Source: Nissolia schottii (taxonomy: Eukaryota > Streptophyta > Magnoliopsida > Fabales > Fabaceae). From it: a DNA stretch of 64,000 bases. The first letter of the stretch is position 1. Every line of letters starts with the position of its first letter. Below the pieces are notes generated by a model that was given only the letters and a program-made list of their open reading frames with translations, had not been told where the DNA came from and searched no databases. The position numbers and the translations under genes were made by a program. Location: positions 67,088 through 131,087 of the forward strand of contig QANU01112129.1 of assembly GCA_003254905.1 (NCBI GenBank), given 5' to 3'. This document shows, one piece after another, positions 11,311 to 35,055 of the stretch.

Positions 11311-12247
11311 TCAAAAGTAGACAGGAAATAAAGTTAATTACAATGAACAAATTAGCATTGATTAAAAAAATAAAAAGGTTTAAATTGCCCAAATGAGACT
11401 TGTTAAAATTACACTTCATCCCAAATTAAATACAAAATTGTACTTCATTCTAATTTTTCATTATGACTGATCACTATTGATCTGTTAGGTTCTTATTTTC
11501 ATTTCATGTATTTTTTGTCTTAAAAAGTTTGAAAAAAAATAGTGAGCATAAAGAATAAAAACAAGATACAAGACTTTATTATTTTTGTTATTTTCACTAA
11601 ATAAAAAAAAGCACAGAAAAAAATTAAAAAAAAAACTTAATTAATCATTGGTAAATAATTGCAAAAAAAAATTGGGTAAAATACAATTTTACACATAGTT
11701 TAAGGTGAAATGCAATTTTAGCAAACTTGAAGGGCTGTGCAGCCAAGTTAGGAGGACAGTCACTATTTTTTCCAACCGTATAATTGCTTTATTGGCACAA
11801 TATAAAAATGCTTCGATTGCTACAACTCAACTTTTCTTAGAAAAATTATCATCATCTTTAGCAAAAGTTTCAGGTAAATCTCCTTGGAAGCTAAGCTGCT
11901 TTTGAATCACACACCGTGTAGAGAGCATATGCCACTTTGTAAGTGCACATAATTTGAGGCCATTGGTTCTTTTGTTTCACACACACACACACATATATAT
12001 TCCTCAAAATGCAGTGCAATTTACAAAGGGCAAAATCCTAACATCAGAAAAAGGGTGGTGTGCTATACATGACTTGACTAGCAAGGCACATATATGTGTG
12101 TGTACAAAATTTTTGGAAATTTGCAGAGATTAATGTTCCCACTATAATTTCTGCTTCTTTGCTGTTTCTGGGGTTGGCCTCAAAACCACTAGATATGTGT
12201 ATCTATACCATTATGCAGTTGCCATCTTTTATCCTATCACCTTATCA
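11311..12247. other. Spacer and likely 3' flank of the branching enzyme gene
   Basis: AT-rich. The part nearest 12247 probably holds the 3' UTR of the minus-strand branching enzyme gene, but no polyadenylation site could be fixed. A short CA repeat lies at about 11981-11992. Confidence 0.4.
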
Positions 12248-12278
12248 TCAAGGTTTGATTGGAGCTTTCTCAACTTCG

Positions 12279-22541
<10,263 letters not shown>

Positions 22542-22699
22542 TTTTATTTTTTCTTAGGAAGGAATGAAGGAATGAATGAATGAATCAGAATGTGAGATTC
22601 AGAATGAAAGAAACAACTAAACAAAGAGAGTGTTGCTGGGATTTCTTGTGATGTGTGACAGTGAATTATTTAATGCTTGGTGATATGTATTAATAATTA

Positions 22700-25600
22700 T
22701 TAATAATAATTTAATTAGTGATGCAGAAATTAATGTATGGAATAAAAAATCTGAGAGGTGTAAATAGAGTAGATTGTGTGCAAGTAGAAGTAGTACCAGG
22801 AATGAGTGGAGCTAGCTGCCACCGCCAATAAGTGCAAAAGTGACGTCGTTACTACATGTGTGTATCTGGAGACAGGTTTGGGATAAGTTTAGGCTGTTTT
22901 ATAAACAAACATAAGAGATAAGCTCCAATTTACTCCATTAAAAAAAAAAAAAAAAATTGGGACCAAACTTAACTTCTGAAAGAAAATATAATTTGTTGTC
23001 CACGTTAGTTAGTCAGACCCAAAAGAAAATTTATAGTAATTAAGTTCGCACTGTAATTTTTTTAAGAATTAACTTAAATATTACACCATTTTTTAGAGAT
23101 CAATTTAAACATTAATTTCAATAGTTAAGTATGTACATAGTATGCACACGTATATATATAAAAAAAAGTGTATATATTTTATTTTTTAATTTATTTTGTA
23201 TTTATTGTAACACATGTTATTATTCTTAAATTAAAGACAAAGAACAAATACATATTTTATTTGAATGAGGAATAAAAAAGGAAGGAAGGGGAGTTTTCCT
23301 TACATAATAGACTAATCTAATTCGAAATAGACTAGTTGAATTTGAATAAATCCTGATTATCAGTGATTTAACGGGAGAAAGAGGCAAATTATATTATATG
23401 TAATTCTCATAAAATTAATTGATATTATGTACGGTAGTTTTTAATTTGTCATGTCTACCTTAACATTTTTTTCAGGAATACATTGTGAAATATTTATATG
23501 TATTTGATATCACATTTTACAAAGTATAAGAGTATTAGATATAACCTAAATCTCAAGAGAGTAGTGTATAGTTCATGTATAAATGTAACCTAAGCTTATA
23601 AAAAATTAAATATAAAGTTTTTACGGGAAAAAAAAACGAACACATTTTAATCTGGTTATTTTTATATCCAAAGCTTACCTTAAAAGAGAATATTCCTTTT
23701 AAATAAAGCATATATTTTCTCAAGTAAAAAAAGAAAATCCGTGATGTTGGGGTAGCCTACCAAGATATGAAATGGTTGGTATGGACCTACCTTTTTGTTT
23801 GTTTCCAATTTTTAGTGTCTCTCTTTCCCTTACTTCTCGTGTTTGCAATCATCCATTTGTCGTGTGTTGTGTAATGGAAAGGGACAATGGTGAAAGGTTC
23901 TTTTGAGTTTTGAGAATTTGAGTTGTGGCCCCTATGGTATGTATATACTTTTACTAAAGTGTTTATATGATATCTAACTATGATTTTACACAGAAAAAGC
24001 CATGCTAGGCGATAATTTGAGCAATAGAGTTCATGATCCATTCTAATTGTTCCAAAATTAAACAATTCAATGTCACTTTTTCTTATATCTGAAGTTTTCA
24101 TATTTGTTTACTAGTGTCTATTGTTTCTTATTAATTAGCTCCTAACACTAAAAGGCTAATTATTTATTTGATTAATTTGATTCCTATTTCCGACAAACAT
24201 AGGAAGAAAAAAATATCTTTGACGTGATGTGTGGTAGGGATGTAGGATGGCATGTCATGCTCCTATGAAGTTCCTTTCATTTTCCATTTTTTTTTTATCT
24301 TTCTTTTAAATGATCCTAATATAGACTCGTATTCGGAGTAAAGTCTACACATGGTAACGTTAAGGAATCAACTATTCAAAATATGATTTAATAATATAAA
24401 TACATAGTCTTAATGAAATGAAAAGTTGATACATTATTATGTGTAAAATTCAATATCAACTCAAGTTCATAGTATCATTTTCTTTTTCCTTTACCCTGTG
24501 CACCATTATTAAGTGGAAAGAAATTAATATCCGTGATGTTGGTCCAATGTTTCAATTAAAGATTAAAGACAAGGAGACCAATCTCTTTCAGCCAATCTTT
24601 TTCATCTTTACATAAATAATACACTTTGCTGAATCAATCAGTGCAAGAGCCAAATACAAAAACCAAGGTCAGCATCTCCAAGCTCGTACAATGAAGATAT
24701 TACTATAAGATAGTTATTTCATAGATCATTCTTTCAATTTTTTTTATTGACATAAAAGATCAAACATCAATTATATTAAAAATCAAGAAATGGAAAAAAA
24801 ATAATTTGAATATAAAGTAACATTCAAATAACTAAGGTGGTTAAGATATCAATTGAAATCTTAAAATTTTACGATTTTAAAGAAGTTAATCGATCTCACT
24901 AATCAATTAAATTAAACGATCTTACAATTTAAATCTTATTATGATTTCATCTTTTAAATTTTTATTTTACTCTTCTGATATTTCGATTTTAACCTTGCAT
25001 AGAGCAGTTATACTTGAACAAAATTAAATGAATAAATAAATAAATCTTTTGAAATAAAAATAATTAAATAGAAGTAATCATGCAATATCGAATCGTCCCT
25101 CTTTTACTTTTATAAACATTTTATAATTATTCTAATATAGACATAAAATGATTTCAAGAGTGAGGGATTCAAATACATGGCACTGATGAAGGGAATATTG
25201 CAATGCTTTAGTAACAATTTTAAGTGAAAAAAAGCTTTAGTAACAATTTTAAGTGAAAAAAATAAGGTACAGTTTAGTTCATCGTATCGTATAAAATAAC
25301 AAGACCTGATAATATTAAATTTATATATTGTCATGTATTTGATGCGCTACATATAATTATATGATTTTATCTTATTCAATCTTTGTAGTATCAATTTATA
25401 ATTAATACTAAAACAAAAAATAAATAAAAAGCAAACACTTTTTGAAATATAATCTCTCATGATCATTTGAAAAAAAAAAATCAAATAAATCTAGAATGAT
25501 ATTATGCACTTTCCAAACAAATTATTACAAAAGACACAAACTTTTCTACCAAAATCAAAAAGGATTTATTGTAGAACTTAAAAAACAAATAATCCATAGC

Positions 25601-26080
25601 AAAGTTCTCAAATTTTGCATAAACTCAAATAAGAAAAAATGTTATTTTTTTTAAAATGAGTTTTTATTTCTTTGAGTCAAATTGACAACTGAAAAAGAAA
25701 ACGAATATGAAGTTTGTGAGTAATTTTTGAATTGATATGTTTAGAATTTTCACTTCTATGTGCTTTAAATTATCAAAAGATATTGAATTTGAAGAAGAAA
25801 CAAAAACAGAGACAATAACCATAAGAGAAAAGGAGAATACAATGATGATAATTGACGATTATACGATGATGAAAAAAGAATGCGAGGATAATTAAGAATA
25901 ATTTAAGATTGAGTAAAAGAAAGATAATACAATCATGTCTTAGACCTAGATATGATAAGTTAATACGACAATCATAAAAAAAAATGAATGATAAAAACTA
26001 ATTTTATAATATTAATCAATACTATACGAGGTAAGAACAGGAGCTACAAGGTCGTGAGATTTATGTTGACACAACAATCA
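22700..26080. other. Intergenic: SBE upstream region and gene-free spacer
   Basis: The SBE start codon is at 22541, so its promoter lies at the left of this stretch; no single TATA box could be chosen with confidence. The rest is AT-rich with a 33-bp tandem duplication at about 25198-25260 (TTTAGTAACAATTTTAAGTG repeated). No further gene is supported. Confidence 0.5.
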
Positions 26081-26092
26081 CAAATATGGAAA

Positions 26093-29000
26093 CTAGTTTT
26101 CCAAAACATCTGTGTCATGAATGATCTTCATTGAAGGAAGCACAATTGCAGCTATAGGTTTATGTTCAAATCCACCACCTTCATCAACTATCAGCCTTAA
26201 GCCTTCTACATGGAGTTTTGCATGATGACCACTAACAATGATGGTTGGACTTGCCCTTAGTTCCTACAAGAAAAACATTAAGCCAATTTTATTTGAGGAA
26301 GCTACAAAAGCAATTGGGAAATAAAAGGCAAATTTAACAATAGTATGCTGCAATAATATATTCATGTAAGAGATCAACTTTGATATATTTTTAGTGTAAA
26401 CACTTCCGCACTATCAACCAATCATAGTTTACCTTTTGTTTTACTTTTAAGGTGCTTATGATAACAGCTAAACAGTTTTAAGAACATGGCTATAATATAA
26501 TTAAGAGAGTAAGCTATCAAATTTGTACCGAGATTCGTTCTTAAGATTGTCAAAAGTCGATCAAATTAGTCTCTAAATAATACCAAAAGACTAATTTGAT
26601 TGACTTTTGACAATTTTACGAACAAATTTGATACTTTTTATAGCTCAGAGACGAATTTGATGGATGCTGAACGAATTTGGTTTACTCTAATCAGATGACT
26701 ATTTTAAAACTTATTACGCTGACGGTGTATTGAAATTAAATCTTTGATGTAAATGTGGTCTGACAAATAGAAGCAGCAAGGTATTACCTCCGGAATATCC
26801 CATACATTCATTCTTCCACTCAGTTGCTGTACCTTAGCCACTCGAGTATCCCGAGATTTCAACATTTTTAGCTGCTCCTTCACATCCACTCCTTTCTCCA
26901 AACCAGCGTGAACAGCAATCAGCTTGCAGCATTTAACTCCATCTTCAGTGTTCACAAAGACATCATCCTAATAAAACAGGATCCAGAGAGCTTTCAGCAG
27001 TTGTCGCTTTCATTCGCATCAGTTTGCAAAGGAATTAAAAGGGCTAACCGGGCAACCAATAAATCTGTCATATGATAACACCACAAACACAGGCAAAGAA
27101 AGTAAGTCCCACCTCTTCATGGACCCAAGCCAAATCGGCAAGAAATTTCTTGTGCGAATCTGGAACAGCATTAACCAAATCTGCATGAAATCAATGCTCC
27201 TTCAGTCGGGGAATAACACTCAATTTTCAAGAAAGGGTCAGTTAATTACACTCCAAAACTAGCACAGAATATTATCTATTTATAGCACAGAAAATCCTTA
27301 AGCTAATTCTTAGGAGTTCCTAGATCAAGAAAATTTTCTTGCACTACATCATTTAATATGTAGCACTTCAACCACAATACGAAAATTGTATTCAAGTAAG
27401 ATACATGAAATACCATAGCTGAGGTGATACACACTCAATGGTTTAGTCAGATACGGATTCTCTAAAGTGAGAATCTCACTTTAGAAGGTAAAGTGATGAA
27501 TTTCACTCTTAGATCAATGAAGTAAAAATGAGTCTCACTTTCCACTTTGTTAATCTCAAGGGTGAAACCCCTCGCTTTACCCTTTAAAGTGAAATCCTCA
27601 CTTTAGAGGATTCAAATTCAGTTCACAGTGACAAGTTTCTTCTTATTAAAAGATTACACAAGAATCTTTATGTAAACTTAACTCATCCATAAAAATAAAA
27701 CGAAGTTCACAAACACCACATTCTCATGTTTTATATCTACATGAGCATGCAATGTGAAGATAAATATGCACATAAAAACGTTAAATAAGTGGGATCCTAT
27801 TACTCTTCACATGACAAGGCCATTTGGATTAAGAAAATGAGATGATTCATTCTCTGAACTAAAGTCACATTTCTTAATGAAGTCCAAGTACTATGGATAT
27901 AAATAATTCTAATTACTAATTTTATCAGTTTATTACCAAATCAACATGAAAACAACAAGAAGCAAGTCTTATCTTACTAGGTAGAATCAGCTACATCGAT
28001 CAGACAACCCCATATAATCTGTAAACCGTGTTTATGACTTTTTTCATGGCCTCCTCCTACCTCTAACAATTCGACTACCATCCGTATGATCTATTCTCTT
28101 TACTTAGACTTCTACTCGTCTTTTCCACATGCGACCAAACTATTTAAGCAAGATTCTACCATCTTCTAGATGCTATCTCAACTTTCTCTCTCATTCATTT
28201 GTTCATTCCTAATACCATCACAAATAACACGCGAACCATTCCTATATCTCGTCTATCCAACTTCTACCCTATAATTTAACACTTCAAAATCTCCTCCAAT
28301 TTGCCCGTCATTCAATACAACGGACACTGCAAAACCAACACTTTTACAACCTCCAGATCCAAAGAATAAAGTCACATTCCTTTCCTTCTACACACAAAAT
28401 TCCACTCCACTCCGATATTAATCTCCCAAAACTTCCTAACCGATTCCACTCTGAGTTTAATTTCCATGAGCTCACAGTATAGAAATTAAAAATGTTTATA
28501 TTGTCATTCAATCAAATCAAATATTGTTATATCAACAAACACATTTAACTCTCTTCTCTCACTACTACTTTAAAAATCACGCATATACCAGCATTTAATC
28601 GCATTCAAGTGTTGGTGCATGACAACTAAACTCTAAACAGAACAAATCCGACTAGCTAATAGAGCTAAAGCAACCATCAAAAATCAACTAAGCAAAGGAA
28701 GAAAAAGGAATTGTCACCAGCAGAACCATGTTCTACACCATAGGACTCAAACGTGGGACCCGCATCGTAGATGGAACCCTTATACTCTGTCCCCTTCGCG
28801 GCATTGAACCTCGCCTTGATCTTCCCACCCCACCTCCTCCCTTGCAGGTGCATCCCTTCGTACCCTTCCCCGGCGAACCACCCTTCCCGCTCCTCGCTCC
28901 CGGAGTACTCCCTCCAGCCGGCGGAGAAGCCCTCCGGCGGCGCCGGGAGAGCCCCGACGAAAGCCGCGAACGCGAGGTCGTGGTTCCCGGAGAGGAAGAC

Positions 29001-29219
29001 GTGGGTCTGGTTGGGGAATTTGGAGGGGAGATCGATGAGGAAATCGAGGACCAGGCGGGTGTGGGGCCCGCGGTCGCAGTAGTCGCCGAGGAAGACGATT
29101 GTGGCGGTTTGGAATAGGGCTGGGCCGAGTTGGGCCTGGAGGTTGGCCCAGAGGCTGCGGAGCTTGGTGATGTAGCCGTGGATGTCGCCGATGCAGATAA
29201 CCACCCTGGAGGAGGACAT
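26093..29219 (-). CDS. RLPH2: RLPH2-type PPP-family phosphatase (4 exons)
   Basis: A calcineurin-like metallophosphoesterase of the Rhizobiales-like phosphatase group, described in Arabidopsis as a PPP enzyme that prefers phosphotyrosine. Exons: 28718-29219, 27113-27180, 26788-26967, 26093-26263. All are in phase and give 306 aa, close to the family length of about 309. Metal-binding motifs are complete: G11-D-I-H14-G, G45-D-Y-C-D49-R-G, G78-N-H-D81, V209-H210-A-G and G262-H-H264. The start is the ATG at 29219 ([15 protein letters not shown]), the only in-frame ATG ahead of the first motif. Exon 1 is much more GC-rich than exons 2-4. A foldback MITE lies in intron 1 and another in intron 3. 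An hAT element begins about 355 bp upstream of the start codon. It could be read as a general protein phosphatase, but HAG and GNHD in place of HGG and GNHE fit the bacterial-like RLPH branch. Confidence 0.93.
26515..26690. mobile_element. Foldback MITE in RLPH2 intron 3
   Basis: The arms 26535-26583 and 26588-26637 are inverse copies, with GACAATTTTACGAAC against GTTCTTAAGATTGTC and AGACTAATTTGAT against ATCAAATTAGTCT. It resembles the foldback at 14733-14980, which shares the ACTAATTTGA and TTTTGACAATTTT words, so both probably belong to one family. Confidence 0.55.
27454..27613. mobile_element. Small foldback MITE in RLPH2 intron 1
   Basis: The left end GGATTCTCTAAAGTGAGA pairs with the right end CTCACTTTAGAGGATTC. 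The body contains further inverted ACTTTA/TAAAGT words. A related element sits at 47472-47632. No coding potential. Confidence 0.55.
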
Positions 29220-29573
29220 TGGCTCTGTTGCGCGTCCTCTTGTGCTTACTGGCAAGATAAAATTATATATTAAACCATTTATTTGTATTTTATAATATTT
29301 GATCTTAAACTTCTATAAAGAATAAAGACAATAATATCCATTTTGGTAATGTTGTTATATTTCTAAAAGGGTAGACACTCTTTTGGAAGAAAACTAAAGT
29401 TGTTCCGAGTGATGGAGGCGATTTAGGGGCTGACTGGCTTGAGAAAAATATTTATACAGACCGACTGGGTTGGGCTGCAAACGCTATTTTTCAAATTTCT
29501 GCTCGTGGGGCAGTGCTATGGTGCTGTTCTTTTTCTTTGTCGCGCAAAAGCGTGTGACTTGTCACAAATCACC

Positions 29574-30106
29574 TAGGGATGGCAATGGGTAAGGTAGAAC
29601 ACAGTATTAACTCAACCCTCACCCTATCTTCAAACTATTAGATTAAAAAAAAAATTATATCCTGCCCTATCTACAGATTTTATAAATTAAAATCTTATTC
29701 CTGTTCTACTCTACCCATTACTTTTTGAAAAATATTTTTATATTTATAAAACTGTCAGTTACATTTAATTTAATTCATAAAAATAACATAATTTAAATTA
29801 ACAGTTGCACAATTCGTAAAAATTAAATAACGATAACAATTTTAATGTAACAAAATCATAAATTATATTAAGTATCATAATCTCTAATCTTAACAACTAG
29901 AAGACACAACATAATTTGTTTGATATATAAATATATAATAAAAAAACTAAGACATATGCACTATGAAAAACAAACTCTAACCTTACCTTAATCTGTGCTG
30001 GTAATTTAGGATAATTACCGTATAAATACAATAACAGATTTTTACCCTATCCAACAAGTTGGATTAAGATAGATACCCATGGTTAAAGTTGGAATTGTCG
30101 TCCCTA
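29574..30106. mobile_element. Non-autonomous hAT element upstream of RLPH2
   Basis: The ends are TAGGGATGGCAAT (29574) and ATTGTCGTCCCTA (ending 30106), forming terminal inverted repeats. Flanks AAATCACC (29566-29573) and AGATCACC (30107-30114) are an 8-bp TSD with one mismatch. The 8-bp duplication and TAGGG ends point to the hAT superfamily. It is 533 bp with no transposase and shares its AT-rich interior with 49698-50328. Confidence 0.8.
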
Positions 30107-31536
30107 AGATCACCTACTACATCACACTTAGTAGTGTCAAAATAGCCCCCAACTATAGGGTCAGTTATTGGGCTCCCTGTTTTCAGCCCCCTGATTTCAA
30201 GCCACGGGCCCGTTAAAGGCCTGAGAGGGTTTGTAAAGGCCCGACTCCTTAAAGCCTCTGTCATCATGGGGTCAGGGCCAAGGCTGCCCATGGGCCCTCA
30301 GAAAACATCAATTATGATTATAGTCATTGTGTGATAGCAATCATTTGCCACCAACACGGCAACATTGTCCAATGCCATCTTACTTTTCCAACCTTACTGT
30401 ATGCTTTCATCTTTCTTTCTCTTTTTGATTTTTTTTATTTAATTATACAAAAAAAAAACATCTATTATTCATTTATTTTAAACAATAAATTTAATAATTC
30501 ATTTTTCTCTAATACAAGATAATTATTAACTATTTTTTTTCTATATAATTGTGAGAATGTCATTATATGCTGTAGGTTTATAGTAACAGAACTCTTAATT
30601 TGAGTTTTTTTTTATCATGTGTTGTTTGTAACAAAGCTCCCTAGCTAACATATAATATTTGAATACTTAATTGATGATCCGAAAAAACAAAATGGAGCGT
30701 AGTAAATCTTTGCTTCTTTATTTGGTGTACATTAGAAATGGAAATCAATGTCTGCATAATAACGACAGTAAGTTAAACGTGCTTACGCTTCATATGCTAC
30801 TTCATTTGTAAATTGTGATAGTAGGTTTATTGGTTCTATGAAAATGTAGATTATATACTATTTAAGTAGCATTATTAGTAGGGTTTCTATAATCCTTAAT
30901 GATAATATCCCTCAATACGTGAGAGAATAGATTGTTCTACTTTCCGTAATTCAATTTTGTCTTTTTGGACATGATATAATTTGTTTATTTTTTGTAAGTG
31001 TCTTAGCACAATAAAAATGAAAAATAAAATAAAAAATAAGTGTATGGTCGACTCCATGAACTTTTTTCAAGTAGGGTTGGTCAACGAGTTAACACTAGAA
31101 AACCCAAAAAACAAGGGGAAAAAATTTAACTTGGGATGGACTCTCAGGCAAGCCCAGGCCTGCAGGCTTAAGACCTATGAACTTTTTAGCCCTGCAGGCT
31201 TTTTGCTTTAAGGCCCATTGAGTGCAGGGCTTAGCAGGAGAGAGAACGGCCCTATTTTGAGACCACTTACACTTTTTCTTGCTTCTTGTTGATACGCTTA
31301 CCCGTAACCAAATTATGTAACTCATTCCAGCAAGGAAATGAATGAGCATGGAGTTTTTTGTTCTACGGAAATTAGCGTTCTTCCAGATTGCAACTACTAT
31401 CAAGTGGCCAACATATAACCTGAAATTCCTACACCTCATAAGGAAGATCATGTTAAAATCAAAACTAATTTACAACATAGACTTACATGGAGCATAGAGC
31501 CCATAAAAACAAGGGAATCCCACAGCAGGAATGACC
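30107..31536. other. Intergenic spacer and KIPK-like 3' region
   Basis: It contains two short GC-rich patches with GGGCC/GGCCC words (30150-30300 and 31080-31260). These look like old transposon fragments and encode nothing recognised. The part next to 31536 should include the kinase 3' UTR. Confidence 0.4.
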
Positions 31537-34500
31537 TTAAAACAACTCAAACTCAAACTCACAAAAGTCTGGAACTTCCGGCGGGAGAGTGCAACGTATT
31601 AACGCCCAATTAAGACCCTCGAAGAAGGGATGCTGTTTGATCTCAGCAGCACCTTTCTCCGATCCCAAACGGTTTTCAGGCTCCTTAACCAACAACCCTC
31701 TTATGAGATCCCTAGCTTGGACACTGACAAAAGGGCTGTCAGGGAATCTGAGACCTTGCAACACCACATTGGCTAATGTTTCTTCATTGTTGGAGCCTTT
31801 GAAGGGTGTTCTGCCGTATAAAAGCTCATAAAGGAAAACACCGAATGTCCACCAGTCAACCGCAGCTCCATGTCCCTCTCCTTTGATGATCTCAGGTGCT
31901 AAGTATTCATGAGTACCGACAAATGAATTCGATCTGGCATCCGTGGGCTCAGCCACGAGCTGTGGCAATGATCTGATCTGGGCAGCGAGTTCAGCTCTGT
32001 GTCTCCTTGCTTTTGCAGCAGGAGGTAAAAATCTAGGGCTGAAGCATGGAACTTGACAGACTGGTTCAATGCAGAATGGCTCGATGCAACTCGATTGTGC
32101 ACAAGGACCAGAAACCTTGGCGGGATCCACATCAGAAGATGATTTTAGAAGCGTAGGGCTAACATCACACCTCAGTGACAGATCAAAATCTGTGAGCATA
32201 ATGTGGCCGTCTTCTCGAACAAGAATGTTTTCGGGTTTCAAATCACGGTAAACAACTCCGAGCATGTGCAAGTACTCCAAAGCAAGAAGGACTTCAGCAA
32301 CATAAAACCTGCATGTATAAAGCTGATGATGATCAATATAAAATAGAAGTTCTGGTGAATTAACATCATACTCCAATATTTGTTTTCATGTTGTGAACAA
32401 ATTGGCTTATACACTAATTGCTGATTAGAAAGCCAATTAAATCATGTTAGCTATTGAAGCAATTTGCACCTTAGTAACTATTATAATTTATACAGTATAT
32501 ATGTGATACACTAGTTTAAAACTTCCGAGTACATATAGTGGCAATCATTAGTCAAGAGCTATGGCACCCAAACAATGCACATAATTTTCAAAAAAGAAAT
32601 GGTGTTGGCAGATTTTAATTTTTCCATTTTTCAATTAGCTCAATCTTGTTTGTGAAAGAGAGATCAATAATACATTGGCAGTTTAAATCAAAGATCACAG
32701 GGTCGGCAGCAACATAATATCATCCTTAAAATGCCTCATAATTCAGTAACCAAGGTCACTGGCAGGATTTCATCATCTAACTTATTAAACTTTCCTATTT
32801 TATAGAAGGAAACAAATGTCTATCCAAAGGGAATTAGTGTATATTTAACCAAGCGATCCTGAAGCGCCATAAACGTAAACAAACCGTTCACAAAACAATA
32901 TTTTGTCACACTAATTCATGACATCAGGATTTACAAGGCAACAAACATACTCATTCATGTTATACAAGCTGCAACAGTGCATATATATCCTTAGTTAATG
33001 CAACATCTTAAAATCCACAGAATCATATTTGCACAGTGCACCAATGAAAATATTGAATTTATAAGGAATAAACATATCAAAACCCTATTGACTGCACTAG
33101 GTTTACTAGTCAGTGATGATTGAAGAGAATGAGCACAAGACCACAAGCATGGTTCAGCAAATAGGCAAATTAAATTTCTACCTACCAGGAAATTCTTAGG
33201 GAATAGTACCATTTATTGCATACCTAAAACTTTAGTAGGTGGAAGGTTGTGTATTATTTGTAACCAAACAGAAAACAAAATGCTGATACATTACTAGATG
33301 GTTGTTCGTAGAATCATACCTTGCCGCTGGCTCCGAAAAACATCTACCAAGCTGTTTTTGCCGTAGAACATGAAGATCTCCACCTGGACAATACTCCATG
33401 ACCAGACAAGACAGATTATCTGATGTGAACTGTGAATACAGTGTTGGAAGAAAAGGATGATCCAGCATCCTTAATATTTCTCTTTCAGTTTGAGCCCGAG
33501 GCATTTTCTTCCTTCTCGCCAAAAATTCGCTGTCCATAACCTTAATGGCAAACAAGCAATTAGTACCAATCAGCTCAGCAAGATATACAGTCCCGATGTC
33601 CCCACAGCCAAGTTTCTTTAAAAGATTAAAGTGTCTCAAGCCCAAGATTCCATGCTGCATTTGAGCATGTCGTATGGCTTGCCACCTAACATCCTTCGAC
33701 ATGTGAGGCCTACTGCCACAACTGGAACCACTGACATTGCTCTCATCACTGGTACTTGTACTACTACTGTAGTCACCTTGACTACTCTTTGAACTTTGGG
33801 AAAATTCAAGTTGCTCTTTCAACCTGGTGTTATTTTTCACTTTTGTAATTTCTCTGTCACTATTGCAACCAGTTGAAGCCAAGCCCGAGGGCACAGTACT
33901 CAAGTTTACTCCATCTCCAGGACTGAGAGAGTCCATACCTTGGTTGTTTTCTTTACTTGTATTTTCTATAGCACACAAACACCTCTCACATACCAATGGA
34001 GTTTTAGCAGGAACTGACTTGTTATTTACATCATCGGATGTAGGATCACATAAAGCAGAACTTGAATCCTGCTTTAATTTCTTCTTACCCAAATTCTTGT
34101 TCTTGATAACCATTTTGACTGTACGAGGGACATTCCGAGACAGTTTGCACACTCTATTGCCATTTACTGAAGTAGAAGAGGAAGATCCTGTTTGTAACCT
34201 ACCTTTCCGACCATTCTTTGACAAAGATGTTTTGTTTCCTAATTTTTTAGGGGAAGAATCCTTTTCACACAGCTCTGATTTACTTCCATTAGTGTTAGAA
34301 GTAGATGGCAAAGATGCAGACGTTTGTTTTTCTACTCGAGCAGGTTCCAATGACTGTGATTGAACATCTTTACTTGATGAACATGCCGAATCACTTTGCA
34401 TTAACGAAGCCCCGGTATCATTATCCGTAGCTGGAACAGCAATTTTTGAAGAATGAGCATTTTGGCTCAATGATGTGCTTCGAGCATGTTGATGAGATGG

Positions 34501-35055
34501 GGATGTTTTATCCAATGCAAGTGGCTTACTTTCCTCTGGCACTAGAGATATTTCAATTGTACTCCCTCTACTATCAACATTAGAAGGCCCAGATCGTCTA
34601 GCTTCAACTACAACAGAATTGTACAATGTCTGTATCTTTCCAGCCTCGGATATTCTTGGAGAAGCTGCTGTTGACTTTGATAATCTTTTCATAGCAGCCA
34701 TTTCAGATGCCTTAGATATACATAGGTCTCTTAATGCCTGCTTCAAAGTCACAGGCTCAGAAACCCCAACTCGTGGGGACCGAGGAACACCCACAGTGAT
34801 TGGCTTTTTTAATGTACTTTTCATCTTAGGGCTGGTACCATCTTGCATAAGACCCGAAACTCTTGGTGAAGATCTAATAGAAATTGACTCAAACAGCTTA
34901 TTAATATCATTATCTAGATTATCTTTGTATCCCAGTTTCAGCGCAGGAAGCTTCTGGCTTTTCTCAGACGTGCTATGATAAATCCCCGCAGCTTTCCCTT
35001 CATCTAAGTCTTCCCCTTCTTCAACTATTTCACAAGTGGCAGAGAACGAACCCAT
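31537..35055 (-). CDS. KIPK: KIPK-like AGC VIII serine/threonine kinase (2 coding exons)
   Basis: A plant-specific AGC VIII kinase resembling KCBP-interacting protein kinase. Exons 33320-35055 and 31537-32308, joined at AG|G, give 835 aa. The N-terminus [20 protein letters not shown] and the block [20 protein letters not shown] (about residues 104-123) match what I know of KIPK-group proteins. A long Ser-rich, probably disordered region follows to about residue 470. The kinase domain starts at about 482 with [13 protein letters not shown], the ATP lysine K505 (FAIKV), the catalytic loop RDLKPEN at 600-606 and DFD at 619-621, which is the AGC VIII variant of DFG. A Cys-containing insertion (about 628-700) precedes [12 protein letters not shown], as usual in this group. 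The protein ends with FCEFEFELF, a PDK1-docking-type hydrophobic tail. The start is the ATG at 35055. The 1011-bp intron lies between the ATP-binding and catalytic-loop halves. A D6PK-type kinase is less likely because the N-terminal extension is so long. Confidence 0.92.

Noticed and set aside
23787..24101. 104-residue minus-strand frame
   Set aside because: No domain, no splice partners, and composition like the surrounding spacer.
28728..29117. Plus-strand frames of 129 and 103 residues
   Set aside because: Antisense shadows of the GC-rich RLPH2 exon 1.
33827..34363. 178-residue plus-strand frame opposite the kinase exon
   Set aside because: It is the antisense shadow of the Ser-rich part of the KIPK-like coding exon.
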